Of a DNA stretch of 64,000 bases, positions 26,169 through 35,467 are shown in pieces (within the stretch, counting starts at the first letter, position 1; each line of letters opens with the position of its first letter). The notes beneath the pieces were generated by a model, which searched no databases, was not told the DNA's origin, and was given only the letters and a program-made list of their open reading frames with translations. The stretch is from Flavobacterium sp. (GTDB lineage: Bacteria > Bacteroidota > Bacteroidia > Flavobacteriales > Flavobacteriaceae): positions 62,001 through 126,000 of the forward strand of contig JAQSDU010000019.1 in the NCBI GenBank assembly GCA_029946065.1, written 5' to 3'. A program made the position numbers and the translations under genes.

Positions 26169-28091
26169 ATGCGCAACTATTATTCCGCCATTTTACTATT
26201 GCTAGTGACTTTCGGTTTCGCTTCAGATCCAAAAAACAATACAACTATTACAAGCCCGGATAAAACTTTAAAAGTCGATTTCGGTGTCAACAACAAAAAT
26301 CAGGCTTATTATTTGGTTCGAAAGAACAACCAGACTATAATCGACACTTCTCTTTTGGGAATTATCCGAAAAGACGCCGATTTCTTCCAATTTCTCAAAG
26401 TCATTTCAATTGCTAAAACGCAAAAAATAACAGATGCTTATCGGATGCTTCAAGGTAAAAAAAGTATGATTGAATATACTGCCAATCAGAAAATTTTACA
26501 TTTACAAAATAAAAACAGGCAAAAAATAGACATTGTTTTCAATGTTTCCGATGACGGATTTGCTTTTCGATACCAATTTCCCGAAACTACGGCAGACGTA
26601 AAATTCATAACTGAAGAAATGTCGTCTTACAACTTCAAAACGTCGGCGAAAGCTTGGCTGCAACCTATGGCCAAAGCCAAAACCGGCTGGGAACACACCA
26701 ATCCATCGTATGAAGAAAATTACCAAATGGGTGTTCCCGTTAACGCAATTTCCACAATTGGCGAAGGATGGGTTTATCCCGCATTGTTCAATGATGGCGA
26801 TGTTTGGGCGGCGATTTCAGAAACCAATTTAGGCAGCAATTACTGCGGAAGCCATTTAAAATATGATGAAAATCTAAAGGCGATGAAAGTCACCTTTCCG
26901 CAAATCGAAGAAGTTTTCACCAACGGCGCATTAAATCCGGAAGCCAAATTACCTTGGGAAACACCGTGGCGCATCGTAGTTGTTGGCGATCTAAATACGG
27001 TTACCAACTCCACGTTAGGAACAGATTTGGCTGCAAAAGCGATTACAACCAACACTTCTTACATAAAACCTGGAATAGCATCGTGGAGTTGGGCAATTTT
27101 AAAGGACGATTCCGTCAATTACGAAACTAGTAAACAATTCATCGATTATGCACACGACATGCGTTGGTCATATTGTCTTATCGACGCCGATTGGGATCGA
27201 AAAATTGGAATTGAAAAAATTAAGGAACTCGTCGCTTACGCAAAAGTCAAAAACGTAAAACTCATCTTGTGGTACAATTCGTCGGGCGATTGGAATACGG
27301 TGCAATACACGCCAAAAAACAAATTTCTCACACCGGAAAGCCGCGATGCCGAATTTAAAATGTTGCACGATATTGGTATTGCAGGCGTAAAGATTGATTT
27401 CTTTGGTGGCGACGGACAATCGATGATTGCTTATTACCATGAGATATTGAAATCGGCAGGAAAACATGAAATTCTCGTAAATTTTCATGGTGCGACCTTG
27501 CCAAGGGGTTGGCAAAGAACTTATCCAAATTTAATGACAATGGAAGCAATCAAAGGATTCGAGTTCATCACTTTTTTTCAGGAAGTCGCCGATTTGGCAC
27601 CGAGTCATTGTGCTACGTTGCCATTCACACGCAATTTATTTGATCCGATGGATTTTACGCCGATGGCTTTGGATAAAATCCCTAACATCAACCGTCGTTC
27701 AACAAGCGGTTTTGAATTGGCGTTGCCGACACTTTTCTTATCTGGAATCCAACATTTGGCGGAAATCCCAGAAGGCATGGCGAAAATGCCGGATTATGTT
27801 GTGGATTATTTAAAAGACATTCCGACCGCTTGGGATGAATCGAAATTGCTCGCTGGTTTTCCCGGAAAAGAGGTCGTTATGGCGCGTAGAAAAGGCACAA
27901 CTTGGTTCATCACTGGGATCAATGGCGAAAATACCGCCAAAGAACTTACGATAGATTTAAGTTTTATAAAAGCGAATCAAGGTTTTATGATTACTGATGG
28001 AAGCGATGCATTGTTTTTAAAAACTTCTGTAAAACCTGAAAAGATGATTGTAAAATTCAAAGCTTTTGGCGGATTTGTGATGAAGTTTTAA
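26169..28091 (+). CDS. GH97 glycoside hydrolase, probably retaining
   Basis: A 640-residue exported enzyme with signal peptide MRNYYSAILLLLVTFGFAS. It has an N-terminal beta-sandwich (about 20-290), a catalytic (beta/alpha)8 barrel (about 291-550) and a C-terminal beta domain, as in SusB. In GH97, retaining members such as BT1871 use an aspartate nucleophile and inverting SusB uses glutamates. Here the motif GVKIDFF supplies Asp410, and Glu459 and Glu465 follow in NLMTMEAIKGFEF. The 55-residue spacing of Asp410 to Glu465 matches the retaining pair as I recall it. An alpha-galactoside or beta-L-arabinopyranoside is a likely substrate. Confidence 0.82.
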   Translation: MRNYYSAILLLLVTFGFASDPKNNTTITSPDKTLKVDFGVNNKNQAYYLVRKNNQTIIDTSLLGIIRKDADFFQFLKVISIAKTQKITDAYRMLQGKKSMIEYTANQKILHLQNKNRQKIDIVFNVSDDGFAFRYQFPETTADVKFITEEMSSYNFKTSAKAWLQPMAKAKTGWEHTNPSYEENYQMGVPVNAISTIGEGWVYPALFNDGDVWAAISETNLGSNYCGSHLKYDENLKAMKVTFPQIEEVFTNGALNPEAKLPWETPWRIVVVGDLNTVTNSTLGTDLAAKAITTNTSYIKPGIASWSWAILKDDSVNYETSKQFIDYAHDMRWSYCLIDADWDRKIGIEKIKELVAYAKVKNVKLILWYNSSGDWNTVQYTPKNKFLTPESRDAEFKMLHDIGIAGVKIDFFGGDGQSMIAYYHEILKSAGKHEILVNFHGATLPRGWQRTYPNLMTMEAIKGFEFITFFQEVADLAPSHCATLPFTRNLFDPMDFTPMALDKIPNINRRSTSGFELALPTLFLSGIQHLAEIPEGMAKMPDYVVDYLKDIPTAWDESKLLAGFPGKEVVMARRKGTTWFITGINGENTAKELTIDLSFIKANQGFMITDGSDALFLKTSVKPEKMIVKFKAFGGFVMKF

Positions 28092-28135
28092 TAATCTGCA
28101 ACCGACAGCAAAGAGTAAATTAATTACAATTCAAC

Positions 28136-28172
28136 AAAAAAAGAGCTGTCATTGTTGGCAGCTCTTTTTTTA
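28136..28172. terminator. Bidirectional terminator between GH97 and hemD
   Basis: The stem AAAAAGAGCTG / CAGCTCTTTTT with a 10-base loop has T-runs on both strands. It lies between two convergent genes and can serve both. Confidence 0.85.
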
Positions 28173-28189
28173 TAAAGTATTTTTCTTTC

Positions 28190-28948
28190 CTATTTTTCTT
28201 TTGTTTCTTTATTCGCTTTCGCAATATATTTTTCCAATGCCATGGTCATCGATGGTGCTTCCGGCGATGGCGCCATGATATCGACTCTCAATCCATGCTC
28301 CAAAGCTTCTTTTTGCGTAGTGCTTCCGAAAACAGCAATCCTTGTATTGTTCTGCTCGAAATCAGGAAAATTCATAAACAATGATTTGATTCCGGTCGGG
28401 CTAAAAAACGCCAAAACATCATAGTAAACATCTGCTAAATCAGACAAATCACTCATAACGGTTTTGTAAAAAGTAGCCTGCGTCCAATCGACTTTCAGGT
28501 TGTTCAAAACCATCGGCGCGTCGGCATTGAGTTGGTCGGAAGCTGGTAAAAGGAATTTTTCTTCTTTGTATTTTTTGATCAGCGGCGACATATCGACAAA
28601 ATCTTTCTGTCCGACATATATCTTACGTTTTCTGTAAACGACGTATTTCTGTAAATAGAATGCAATTGCTTCCGATTGACAGAAATATTTCAATCCTTCT
28701 GGAATTTTGTAACGCATCTCTTCGGCCACACGAAAAAAGTGGTCAATAGAATTCTTGCTTGTTAATATAATCGCCGTGTAGTTGTTGAGGTCAATTTTTT
28801 GAAGCCTGACATCTTTCGCATTAACACCTTCGACATGTATAAAAGGCCTGAAATCAATTTTTACTTTATGCTTTTGCTGCAGTTCAAAGTAAGGTGAATT
28901 TTCTACTTTAGGCTCAGGTTGTGACACCAAAATTGTTTTCACTTTCAT
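28190..28948 (-). CDS. hemD: Uroporphyrinogen-III synthase
   Basis: A 252-residue cytoplasmic protein that cyclises hydroxymethylbilane to uroporphyrinogen III in heme synthesis. Weakly conserved as usual for HemD, but the family landmarks are visible: ILVSQPEPKVE at the N-terminus, IILTSKNSIDHFF (about 60-72) and the phosphate-type loop FFSPTGIKSLF (about 176-186), followed by RIAVFGSTTQKEALEHGL. It lies 19 bp downstream of the DUF4271 gene, a pairing I recall in Bacteroidota. Confidence 0.88.
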   Translation of the reverse strand: MKVKTILVSQPEPKVENSPYFELQQKHKVKIDFRPFIHVEGVNAKDVRLQKIDLNNYTAIILTSKNSIDHFFRVAEEMRYKIPEGLKYFCQSEAIAFYLQKYVVYRKRKIYVGQKDFVDMSPLIKKYKEEKFLLPASDQLNADAPMVLNNLKVDWTQATFYKTVMSDLSDLADVYYDVLAFFSPTGIKSLFMNFPDFEQNNTRIAVFGSTTQKEALEHGLRVDIMAPSPEAPSMTMALEKYIAKANKETKEK

Positions 28949-28967
28949 ATTTGATATTTTCTTAATG

Positions 28968-29645
28968 CTAACTTCTTGTAAACCAATAATACATGAAATA
29001 ATAGGGCCCTATTTCAAGTGCGCAAAGATACAAAATAAAATAAAACAACTTGCTGAATATTAAATTTTGATAAATTTTCAATGAATTTAGATAAGTTAAC
29101 AGGTTTGTTATTAAAATGGCAGCAATAACGACGTAAAAAAAGATAATTGATATTGAGTCATTATAAAACAGTATAATATTGATAGGCAAAAGTACAATTC
29201 CGGAGTAAGTGCGGTAACTAACTTTTTGCAAATTAAACTGTTCTGCGAAATCCTCGATGTTGAAAGAAGTTGAAATGATTTTCTCGACGAGGTATTTCGC
29301 CAAAATAAAAACACCTAACAACGTAAAAATCCTGATAAAAAGAATGTAATCGGTTTTTGAATAGTATGAAACAACGTGGCTATCGGAATAACTCAATAGC
29401 AGTTGTATAAAAAAAGCAAATGACAACAACTGCACCAAAAATAACATGATATTGAACCAGCTCATCATTTCGCTTTCACGGTAAATCTTGATGTATTTAT
29501 TGGAAAATGCGAGTTTCGAAAAATCGCTAAAACGACTTTCAAAAACGTTTTTGGTCAAAGCAATCAACGCAAAGCTCAGTACGAATAAAACCGTAGCCCA
29601 ATCCTTGGCAGCAAAAGCCCTTGCGTTAAATAGAATATCCGTCAT
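28968..29645 (-). CDS. DUF4271 membrane protein
   Basis: About 225 residues with six to seven predicted membrane helices. I place the start at MTDILFNARAF (29645); the codons further upstream lie inside a -7 promoter box. The first helix follows a short RAFAAKDWATVLFV segment characteristic of DUF4271. Function is unknown; the consistent linkage to hemD hints at a role near heme metabolism or envelope, which is inference. Divergent from the sugar transferase gene. Confidence 0.72.
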   Translation of the reverse strand: MTDILFNARAFAAKDWATVLFVLSFALIALTKNVFESRFSDFSKLAFSNKYIKIYRESEMMSWFNIMLFLVQLLSFAFFIQLLLSYSDSHVVSYYSKTDYILFIRIFTLLGVFILAKYLVEKIISTSFNIEDFAEQFNLQKVSYRTYSGIVLLPINIILFYNDSISIIFFYVVIAAILITNLLTYLNSLKIYQNLIFSKLFYFILYLCALEIGPYYFMYYWFTRS

Positions 29646-29651
29646 ACATCG

Positions 29652-29659
29652 CAAAATTA
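29652..29659 (-). promoter_or_regulatory. -7 box TAATTTTG for DUF4271-hemD
   Basis: Read on the minus strand this is TAATTTTG, a TAnnTTTG match, 6 bp ahead of the ATG at 29645. The leader would be extremely short. Confidence 0.5.
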
Positions 29660-29716
29660 CTATTTTTTATTTGACGGTTTTATAAATTAATTAAGATTCG
29701 GCATCCATAAAAAGAT

Positions 29717-29724
29717 TATTTTTG
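29717..29724 (+). promoter_or_regulatory. -7 box TATTTTTG for the polyprenol sugar transferase
   Basis: A TAnnTTTG match 21 bp before the ATG at 29746. It overlaps an in-frame TTG at 29722, which argues against that TTG as a start. Confidence 0.55.
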
Positions 29725-29745
29725 CGTTGTAATATAAAGATTTCC

Positions 29746-30471
29746 ATGAACGACGGCATAGTTATAATTCCAACCTATAACGAAATTGAAAATATCGAAT
29801 CCATTATCAGGGCAGTGTTTTCGCTACAAAAGCCGTTCGACATCCTGATTGTTGATGATAATTCTCCAGACAAAACTGCTAGAAAAGTCATCGAATTGCA
29901 ACAAGAATTTCAGGAAAGGCTATTTTTAGAATCACGGGAGAAAAAATCCGGACTTGGAACCGCTTATGTGCACGGCTTCAAATGGGCGATTGCAAAAGGC
30001 TATGCCTATATTTTCGAAATGGATGCCGATTTCTCGCACAATCCGAATGATCTCGAAAAATTATACGATTGCTGCCATTTCGGAAAAGGTGACGTGGCGA
30101 TTGGCTCCAGATATGTTACCGGTGTGAATGTCGTGAATTGGCCGTTGGGACGCGTACTGATGTCTTATTTTGCTTCGGTTTATGTAAGAATGATTACAGG
30201 AATGAAAATCCAGGATGCGACTGCCGGATTCATGTGTTACAAAAAAGAAGTACTCGAAGGCATCAATCTAGACAAGATCAAATTCATCGGATATGCATTT
30301 CAGATTGAAATGAAATACAGGGCTTATGCCAAAAAATATAATATTATTGAAGTCCCTATTATTTTTACCGACAGGACAAAAGGGCAATCCAAAATGAGTA
30401 ATTCTATCATAAAAGAAGCCGTTTTGGGCGTCATTACACTGAGAATCAGAAAGTTTTTTAACAGGTTATAG
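29746..30471 (+). CDS. Polyprenol-phosphate glycosyltransferase (DPM1-like, GT2)
   Basis: A 241-residue GT-A enzyme starting MNDGIVIIPTYNEIENIESII. Motifs in order are PTYNE (about 9-13), ILIVDDNSPDKTA with the nucleotide-binding aspartates, EMDADFSHNPNDL (the metal-binding DxD region, about 93-105) and the FIGYAFQIEMKYRA acceptor motif. This is the dolichol/polyprenol monophosphomannose synthase pattern. It would make a polyprenol-linked sugar donor used on the outer face of the membrane. It lacks the C-terminal GtrA-like membrane domain. The dihydroorotase gene follows after 10 bp. Confidence 0.85.
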   Translation: MNDGIVIIPTYNEIENIESIIRAVFSLQKPFDILIVDDNSPDKTARKVIELQQEFQERLFLESREKKSGLGTAYVHGFKWAIAKGYAYIFEMDADFSHNPNDLEKLYDCCHFGKGDVAIGSRYVTGVNVVNWPLGRVLMSYFASVYVRMITGMKIQDATAGFMCYKKEVLEGINLDKIKFIGYAFQIEMKYRAYAKKYNIIEVPIIFTDRTKGQSKMSNSIIKEAVLGVITLRIRKFFNRL

Positions 30472-30481
30472 TAAAGGAAAA

Positions 30482-31822
30482 ATGAAACGGATTTTAATCA
30501 AGAATGCCAAAATTGTCAACGAGGGGGTCATTTTTGAGGGCGATGTATTAATAGAAGACAGCATCATTGCTGAAATTGCAGAAAGCATCAGCGCAAAATC
30601 TTCCACAACAAAAATTATCGATGCCGGAGGGAATTACCTAATTCCGGGCGCAATTGATGATCAAGTGCATTTTCGGGAACCGGGATTGACGCACAAAGGT
30701 GATATTGCTTCCGAATCAAGAGCGGCAGTTGCGGGTGGAATCACGTCGTTTATCGAACAACCAAATACGGTTCCAAATGCTGTGACACAGGAATTATTGG
30801 AACAGAAATATGCCATTGCCGCCGAAAAGTCTTATGCGAATTATTCGTTTATGATGGGTGGAACAAACGATAATCTGGAGGAAATTCTCAAAACCAATCC
30901 GAAAAACGTTGCCGGGCTCAAATTGTTTTTAGGTTCGTCAACAGGGAATATGCTCGTTGACAATGAAGCGGCTTTAGAAAAGATTTTCTCTTCTACGCCA
31001 TTGCTAATCGCGGTGCATTGTGAAGACGAAACCACTATTAAAAACAATCTAGAAAAATACAAAGCGGAATATGGCGACGATATTCCAGTAAAATTCCATC
31101 ACTTGATCAGAAGTGAAGAAGCTTGTTATATTTCGTCTTCAAAAGCGATTGCTTTGGCGAAAAAAACCGGAGCAAGACTACATGTTTTTCATGTTTCGAC
31201 TGCAAAAGAAGTGGATCTGTTCACGAATAAAATCCCGCTAGAAGACAAAAAGATTACCGCTGAAGTCTGCATCCATCATTTGTGGTTTACGAATGAAGAT
31301 TACGATACCAAAGGCAATTTCATCAAGTGGAATCCAGCAGTAAAAACCGCAAACGACCGCAAAGTCTTATGGGAGGCTTTGTTAGACGATAGGATAGACG
31401 TGATTGCAACCGATCACGCACCGCATACTTTGGAAGAAAAACAGCAATCGTATTTAAAAGCACCTTCTGGCGGACCGTTAGTACAACATGCTGTCGTGGC
31501 GATGTTCGAAGCTTTTCGTCAGGGAAAAATTTCTGTCGAGAAAATCGTCGAGAAAATGGCGCACAATCCTGCGAAAATCTTCAAGATTGAAAAGCGCGGT
31601 TTTATCCGTGAAGGCTATTTTGCCGATTTGGTTATTGTGGATGCGAACTTGCCGTGGAATGTTAAAAAAGAGAATATTTTGTACAAATGTGGTTGGTCGC
31701 CTTTTGAAGGGTATAGCTTTAAATCGAGAATTACGCATACATTTGTGAACGGACAATTGGTTTATAATAATTTTAAGGTCAAAGACATACAATGCGGCGA
31801 GCGTTTGCTTTTTGATCGATAA
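30482..31822 (+). CDS. pyrC: Dihydroorotase with QxH in place of the metal-binding HxH
   Basis: A 446-residue amidohydrolase for the third step of pyrimidine synthesis. Class I features are the sequence DDQVHFREPGLTHKGD, the lysine in GLKLFLGSSTG, the histidines in AVHCEDE and HVFHVST, and the aspartate in IATDHAPHT. The first metal motif normally reads HxHxR; here residue 61 is Gln and only His63 remains. I recall the same DDQVHF form in other Bacteroidota, so it may be a lineage trait and not damage. It sits 10 bp after the sugar transferase and is followed by DUF4296. Confidence 0.88.
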   Translation: MKRILIKNAKIVNEGVIFEGDVLIEDSIIAEIAESISAKSSTTKIIDAGGNYLIPGAIDDQVHFREPGLTHKGDIASESRAAVAGGITSFIEQPNTVPNAVTQELLEQKYAIAAEKSYANYSFMMGGTNDNLEEILKTNPKNVAGLKLFLGSSTGNMLVDNEAALEKIFSSTPLLIAVHCEDETTIKNNLEKYKAEYGDDIPVKFHHLIRSEEACYISSSKAIALAKKTGARLHVFHVSTAKEVDLFTNKIPLEDKKITAEVCIHHLWFTNEDYDTKGNFIKWNPAVKTANDRKVLWEALLDDRIDVIATDHAPHTLEEKQQSYLKAPSGGPLVQHAVVAMFEAFRQGKISVEKIVEKMAHNPAKIFKIEKRGFIREGYFADLVIVDANLPWNVKKENILYKCGWSPFEGYSFKSRITHTFVNGQLVYNNFKVKDIQCGERLLFDR

Positions 31823-31832
31823 TCAGCTTATA

Positions 31833-32309
31833 ATGAAACGATTTTTATTATTTTTCGCAGCAGCAATATTGGCATCAGCTTGTAACAATAGTGTTATTGA
31901 GAAGCCGGACAATCTCATCAGTAAAGATAAAATGGTAGATGTTATTTATGATATGGCGTTGCTTCAGGCGATGAAATTGGACAATCCGGTTTTTTTAGAG
32001 CAGCACAACTTAACTCCGGCAACTTATATCTATAAGAAGTATAAAATCGATAGCGTACAGTTTGCACAAAATGACCGTTATTATGCTTCGATGTTGACGA
32101 CTTACAAAGAGATTTACCAAAAAGTCAATGACCGTTTGGAGAAAAACGAAAAGAAAACAGATTCCCTTTTAAAATTGAAACCTGAAACCGAAAAAATTAT
32201 TGCCAAGAAAACAGACACTGTTAAGAAAGACGATGTGAAGTTGGACAAAGAAAAATTGCGGAAAGTAAAGCGTGCGATGTTTCAATCTAAAATTCCTTCT
32301 GAAAAATAA
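31833..32309 (+). CDS. DUF4296 lipoprotein
   Basis: A 158-residue protein. The start at MKRFLLFFAAAILASACNN gives a lipoprotein signal with lipobox ASAC. After the cysteine come PDNLISKDKMVDVIYDMALLQAM (in parts), the DUF4296 hallmark, and a charged C-terminal coiled region rich in Lys/Glu. It is probably anchored in the inner leaflet of the outer membrane. Function unknown. Only 10 bp separate it from pyrC, and its last 28 bases overlap the end of the convergent epimerase gene. Confidence 0.78.
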   Translation: MKRFLLFFAAAILASACNNSVIEKPDNLISKDKMVDVIYDMALLQAMKLDNPVFLEQHNLTPATYIYKKYKIDSVQFAQNDRYYASMLTTYKEIYQKVNDRLEKNEKKTDSLLKLKPETEKIIAKKTDTVKKDDVKLDKEKLRKVKRAMFQSKIPSEK

Positions 32310-33292
32310 ACAGCAGTTGTTTTTATCGCTTCTTCTATCGGAATAAATGCATATCCAAAAGTGGTTTTTATTTTTTCGTTGCTGTATAAAGTTTTGCTGT
32401 GTAAAGATTTTGCCGTCGCTTTAGAAAATTTTCTTTTCGTTCCACTAAGCCTTGAAAGCAACCAATCCAATCGCCATAAAATTTCGGTTAATCCTTTTTG
32501 AGCATATTTGTGTGGTGGTTTTACCTGCAATCCGATAGCGATTTTGGTGAGTAATTTTTCAAATGAAATATTTTCGCCGACAAGGATAAATTTTTCGCCA
32601 TTAGTGTCGCTTTCCATCAACAAAATCATGATTTTTACTACATCTTCAACGGCCACAAATCCTGTGTTTCCTTTGGTGTAATAAGGCATTCCTTTTTTTA
32701 CTTTGGAGAAAATAACGCCGCTACTTTCGTTTGGTTTGCAAGGACCAATGATTACGCCCGGATTTACAATCACAACATTTAACCCTTCTTGTTGGGCGCG
32801 CCATACTTCCATTTCAGCGCCATACTTTGATATGGCATAGTCGCTGTGGTTTTTTTCCGGATTCCATTCGGTTGTTTCTGAAATCGTATTTTCATGCTCC
32901 TGTAAATCGCCCAAAGCTGCGATGGAACTTACAAAACATAGTTTTTTAACGGCATTTACAAGCGACAAATTGACCACATTCGCTGTCCCTTCGATATTGG
33001 TTTTGCGTAAAATTTCCTCGTCATTGGGATCGAATGAAACCAAAGCCGCACAATGGTAAACGAAATCAACATCCGCGAAAGCGTTTTCCATCTGCGGAAT
33101 ATCGGTAATGTCACCTTCAAACCATTCGATTTTTTCGAAAAGCGATTCTTTTTTGTAGTGTTTAAAAATCGATTTTACAAACTCAATTTTCGCCGAGTTA
33201 CGGTACAAAGCACGTACTTTCTGCTCTTTTTCAAGAAGATGCAGTAGTAAATGCGAGCCTACAAAACCTGTTGCGCCGGTGACTAAAATCAT
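32282..33292 (-). CDS. NAD-dependent epimerase/dehydratase (extended SDR)
   Basis: A 336-residue cytoplasmic oxidoreductase. The Rossmann motif MILVTGATGFVGSHLLLHLLE opens the protein (GxxGxxG). The catalytic YxxxK is in SDYAISKYGAE (about residues 150-160) and a serine is in CFVSSIAALG. The closest relatives are dihydroflavonol-4-reductase-like SDRs. The substrate is unknown. The 3' end overlaps DUF4296 by 28 bases on the opposite strand. Confidence 0.85.
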   Translation of the reverse strand: MILVTGATGFVGSHLLLHLLEKEQKVRALYRNSAKIEFVKSIFKHYKKESLFEKIEWFEGDITDIPQMENAFADVDFVYHCAALVSFDPNDEEILRKTNIEGTANVVNLSLVNAVKKLCFVSSIAALGDLQEHENTISETTEWNPEKNHSDYAISKYGAEMEVWRAQQEGLNVVIVNPGVIIGPCKPNESSGVIFSKVKKGMPYYTKGNTGFVAVEDVVKIMILLMESDTNGEKFILVGENISFEKLLTKIAIGLQVKPPHKYAQKGLTEILWRLDWLLSRLSGTKRKFSKATAKSLHSKTLYSNEKIKTTFGYAFIPIEEAIKTTAVYFSEGILD

Positions 33293-33351
33293 TTGCTAAA
33301 GTTACTCATTTAACTTTATTAATATTGATAAGAATTTTCAAATTATCTAAT

Positions 33352-33380
33352 TTGCTAATTTTCAAATTAGGTTATCTTTG
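33352..33380 (+). promoter_or_regulatory. Promoter of tyrS: TTG, 18 bp, TATCTTTG
   Basis: TTG at 33352-33354 is followed after 18 bp by TATCTTTG at 33373-33380, the full Bacteroidota sigma pattern. The ATG follows 17 bp later. This is the clearest complete promoter in the window. Confidence 0.75.
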
Positions 33381-33397
33381 CGCAAATTATTATCAAA

Positions 33398-34696
33398 ATG
33401 AAGAATTTAGTTGAAGAATTGCGCTGGCGCGGATTGTACCACGACAGTATGCCTGGAACCGAAGAACAATTGTTGAAGGAATCGACGACGGCATATATCG
33501 GATTTGATCCAACGGCTGATTCACTGCATATTGGAAGCATGGTGCAAATCATTCTTTTGGTACATTTGAGGCGTTTTGGTCACCAACCGATTGCTTTGGT
33601 AGGCGGAGCAACCGGAATGATTGGCGATCCTTCGGGGAAGTCGGACGAACGAAATTTGTTGAATGAAGAAACGCTCAACAAAAATGTTGAAGGCATTAAA
33701 TCGGTGTTGTCACGATTTTTGGATTTTGATTCAAAAGACAGCAACGCACCATTAATGGTGAACAATTACGACTGGATGAAAACATTTTCATTCATTGATT
33801 TTGCGCGGGAAGTAGGTAAAAGAATCACCGTCAATTATATGATGGCGAAGGATTCTGTGAAGAAGAGACTTTCGGGCGAAGGCGAAGGGATGTCGTTTAC
33901 TGAATTTACGTACCAATTAATTCAAGGCTACGATTTTTATCATTTGCACAAAGAATACAACTGCGTTTTGCAAATGGGCGGATCCGATCAATGGGGTAAT
34001 ATCACCACCGGAACGGAACTCGTGCGTCGTATGAATCCGAACACGGAAGCAAAAGCTTTTGCACTCACAACCCCTTTGATTACAAAATCTGACGGCTCTA
34101 AATTCGGAAAAAGCGAAGGAGGCAATGTATGGCTAACGGCAGACAAAACTTCGGTTTATAAATTTTATCAATTTTGGCTCAATACTTCTGATGAAGATGC
34201 CGAAAAATACATCAAGATTTTTACGTTCTTGGACAAGGAGACGATTGACAATTTGATTGCGGAACATAAAGAAGCGCCGCACTTGCGTGTTTTGCAGCGT
34301 AAATTAGCAGAAGAAATTACGACTTTCGTGCATTCGGCAGCCGATTTGGAAAAGGCGATAAAGGCATCGAATATTTTGTTCGGAAATGCATCTGCAGAAG
34401 ATTTGAAACAATTGGATACAGCGACTTTCTTGGAAGTTTTTGAAGGTGTTCCGCAAGCGGAAATAGCTAAAGCCGATATCGAAAACGGCTTGGATATCGT
34501 TACGGTTTTGAATGAAAAATCAGGATTTTTAAAATCGAATGGTGAGGCAAGACGTGCTTTGGCGGAGAATTCTATTGCAGTAAATAAAGAGAAAGTGACG
34601 GAAGAATTTAAACTTTCAACGAAAGACTTGATTAATAATCAATTTGTATTGTTACAACGTGGCAAGAAGAATTATTTTATTATTCGTGTGTTTTAA
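33398..34696 (+). CDS. tyrS: Tyrosyl-tRNA synthetase
   Basis: A 432-residue class I synthetase. The HIGH-type motif is [10 protein letters not shown] (about 47-56), the tyrosine pocket includes [13 protein letters not shown] and [12 protein letters not shown], and the KMSKS-type loop reads SKFGKSEGG (about 232-240), as usual for bacterial TyrRS. The C-terminal 70 residues form an S4-like RNA-binding domain ([17 protein letters not shown]). A terminator follows. Confidence 0.96.
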   Translation: MKNLVEELRWRGLYHDSMPGTEEQLLKESTTAYIGFDPTADSLHIGSMVQIILLVHLRRFGHQPIALVGGATGMIGDPSGKSDERNLLNEETLNKNVEGIKSVLSRFLDFDSKDSNAPLMVNNYDWMKTFSFIDFAREVGKRITVNYMMAKDSVKKRLSGEGEGMSFTEFTYQLIQGYDFYHLHKEYNCVLQMGGSDQWGNITTGTELVRRMNPNTEAKAFALTTPLITKSDGSKFGKSEGGNVWLTADKTSVYKFYQFWLNTSDEDAEKYIKIFTFLDKETIDNLIAEHKEAPHLRVLQRKLAEEITTFVHSAADLEKAIKASNILFGNASAEDLKQLDTATFLEVFEGVPQAEIAKADIENGLDIVTVLNEKSGFLKSNGEARRALAENSIAVNKEKVTEEFKLSTKDLINNQFVLLQRGKKNYFIIRVF

Positions 34697-34717
34697 CAAT
34701 AGGATTTTTAAATATAT

Positions 34718-34752
34718 AAAACCCGTTAAGATTCGTTTTAGCGGGTTTTTTT
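34718..34752 (+). terminator. Terminator after tyrS
   Basis: The stem AAAACCCG / CGGGTTTT encloses a 16-base loop and is followed by a T-run. It sits directly at the end of the convergent secreted-protein gene. Confidence 0.75.
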
Positions 34753-35437
34753 AATCGAAATTGATTTCCGCTTTTTCGGAAGAAAACGTGCCTCCAAGAA
34801 AAGTATCGTCTTTCATTATTTTGTCAAATTCAGCTTTAGCTTTTTCGAAATCACCTTCGACAGTCAAGTGTGCGTAGTATTTTCGCAGATTGACAATAAG
34901 CGTCAAGAAATGCGGAAATCCCTGATCAACATAGCCTTGGTGGTTCATTTTTCGGTTGGGTTGGTTTTTATTCCAATAGAAAATTTGCGTGAATTCCCAG
35001 TGCTGGCCCGGACTTAAAGTAAACAACGAATTGCGCAGCAGCGTTTCGTCGGGATTTGTTGGTATGACTGTGTCTTCAATGTTTGCTTCAGCAGGTGGCG
35101 CTCCTAAGTAGTATTTGACGGTGTTATGTTCTTTTTCTTTGGTAAGAAATGCCGCGACTATTTTGTCTTCTTGATGCACGCTGAAAGTCAAATTGTTTAA
35201 TTCCGGATCATTAAAATAAAAGCGTACTGTTGCATCACTAATATTTTTGAGATGGTAAGTAACTGTAAATTTACGTTCGTTGAGACTATCGGTTTTAGCG
35301 ATTTTACTATCGTGCTGAAAATTTATTACCGAAGTTGTGTCAGAAAATGTGATGTGCTCAATTTTTACTTCCAAAGTATTTTGAGCGAATACATTTGACA
35401 TCAATATGATGAAAGTAATGGAGAAGAAGTGTTTCAT
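34751..35437 (-). CDS. Secreted protein of unknown function
   Basis: A 228-residue protein with signal peptide MKHFFSITFIILMSNVFAQ. The mature part is predicted mainly beta with an N-terminal immunoglobulin-like stretch (KFTVTYHLKNISDATVRFYF) and a later segment, SLFTLSPGQHWEFTQIFYW. No cysteine, lipobox or sorting tail is seen, so it is likely periplasmic. I recognise no family. It is 30 bp downstream of the LuxE-like gene on the same strand and could be its operon partner. Confidence 0.6.
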   Translation of the reverse strand: MKHFFSITFIILMSNVFAQNTLEVKIEHITFSDTTSVINFQHDSKIAKTDSLNERKFTVTYHLKNISDATVRFYFNDPELNNLTFSVHQEDKIVAAFLTKEKEHNTVKYYLGAPPAEANIEDTVIPTNPDETLLRNSLFTLSPGQHWEFTQIFYWNKNQPNRKMNHQGYVDQGFPHFLTLIVNLRKYYAHLTVEGDFEKAKAEFDKIMKDDTFLGGTFSSEKAEINFD

Positions 35438-35467
35438 AAATGAAGTAACACTGAAATTTACAAATTA

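Noticed and set aside
29722-29745. TTG start eight codons upstream for the sugar transferase
   Set aside because: The TTG lies inside the -7 box TATTTTTG, so it would not be in the mRNA; the ATG at 29746 opens the conserved N-terminus.
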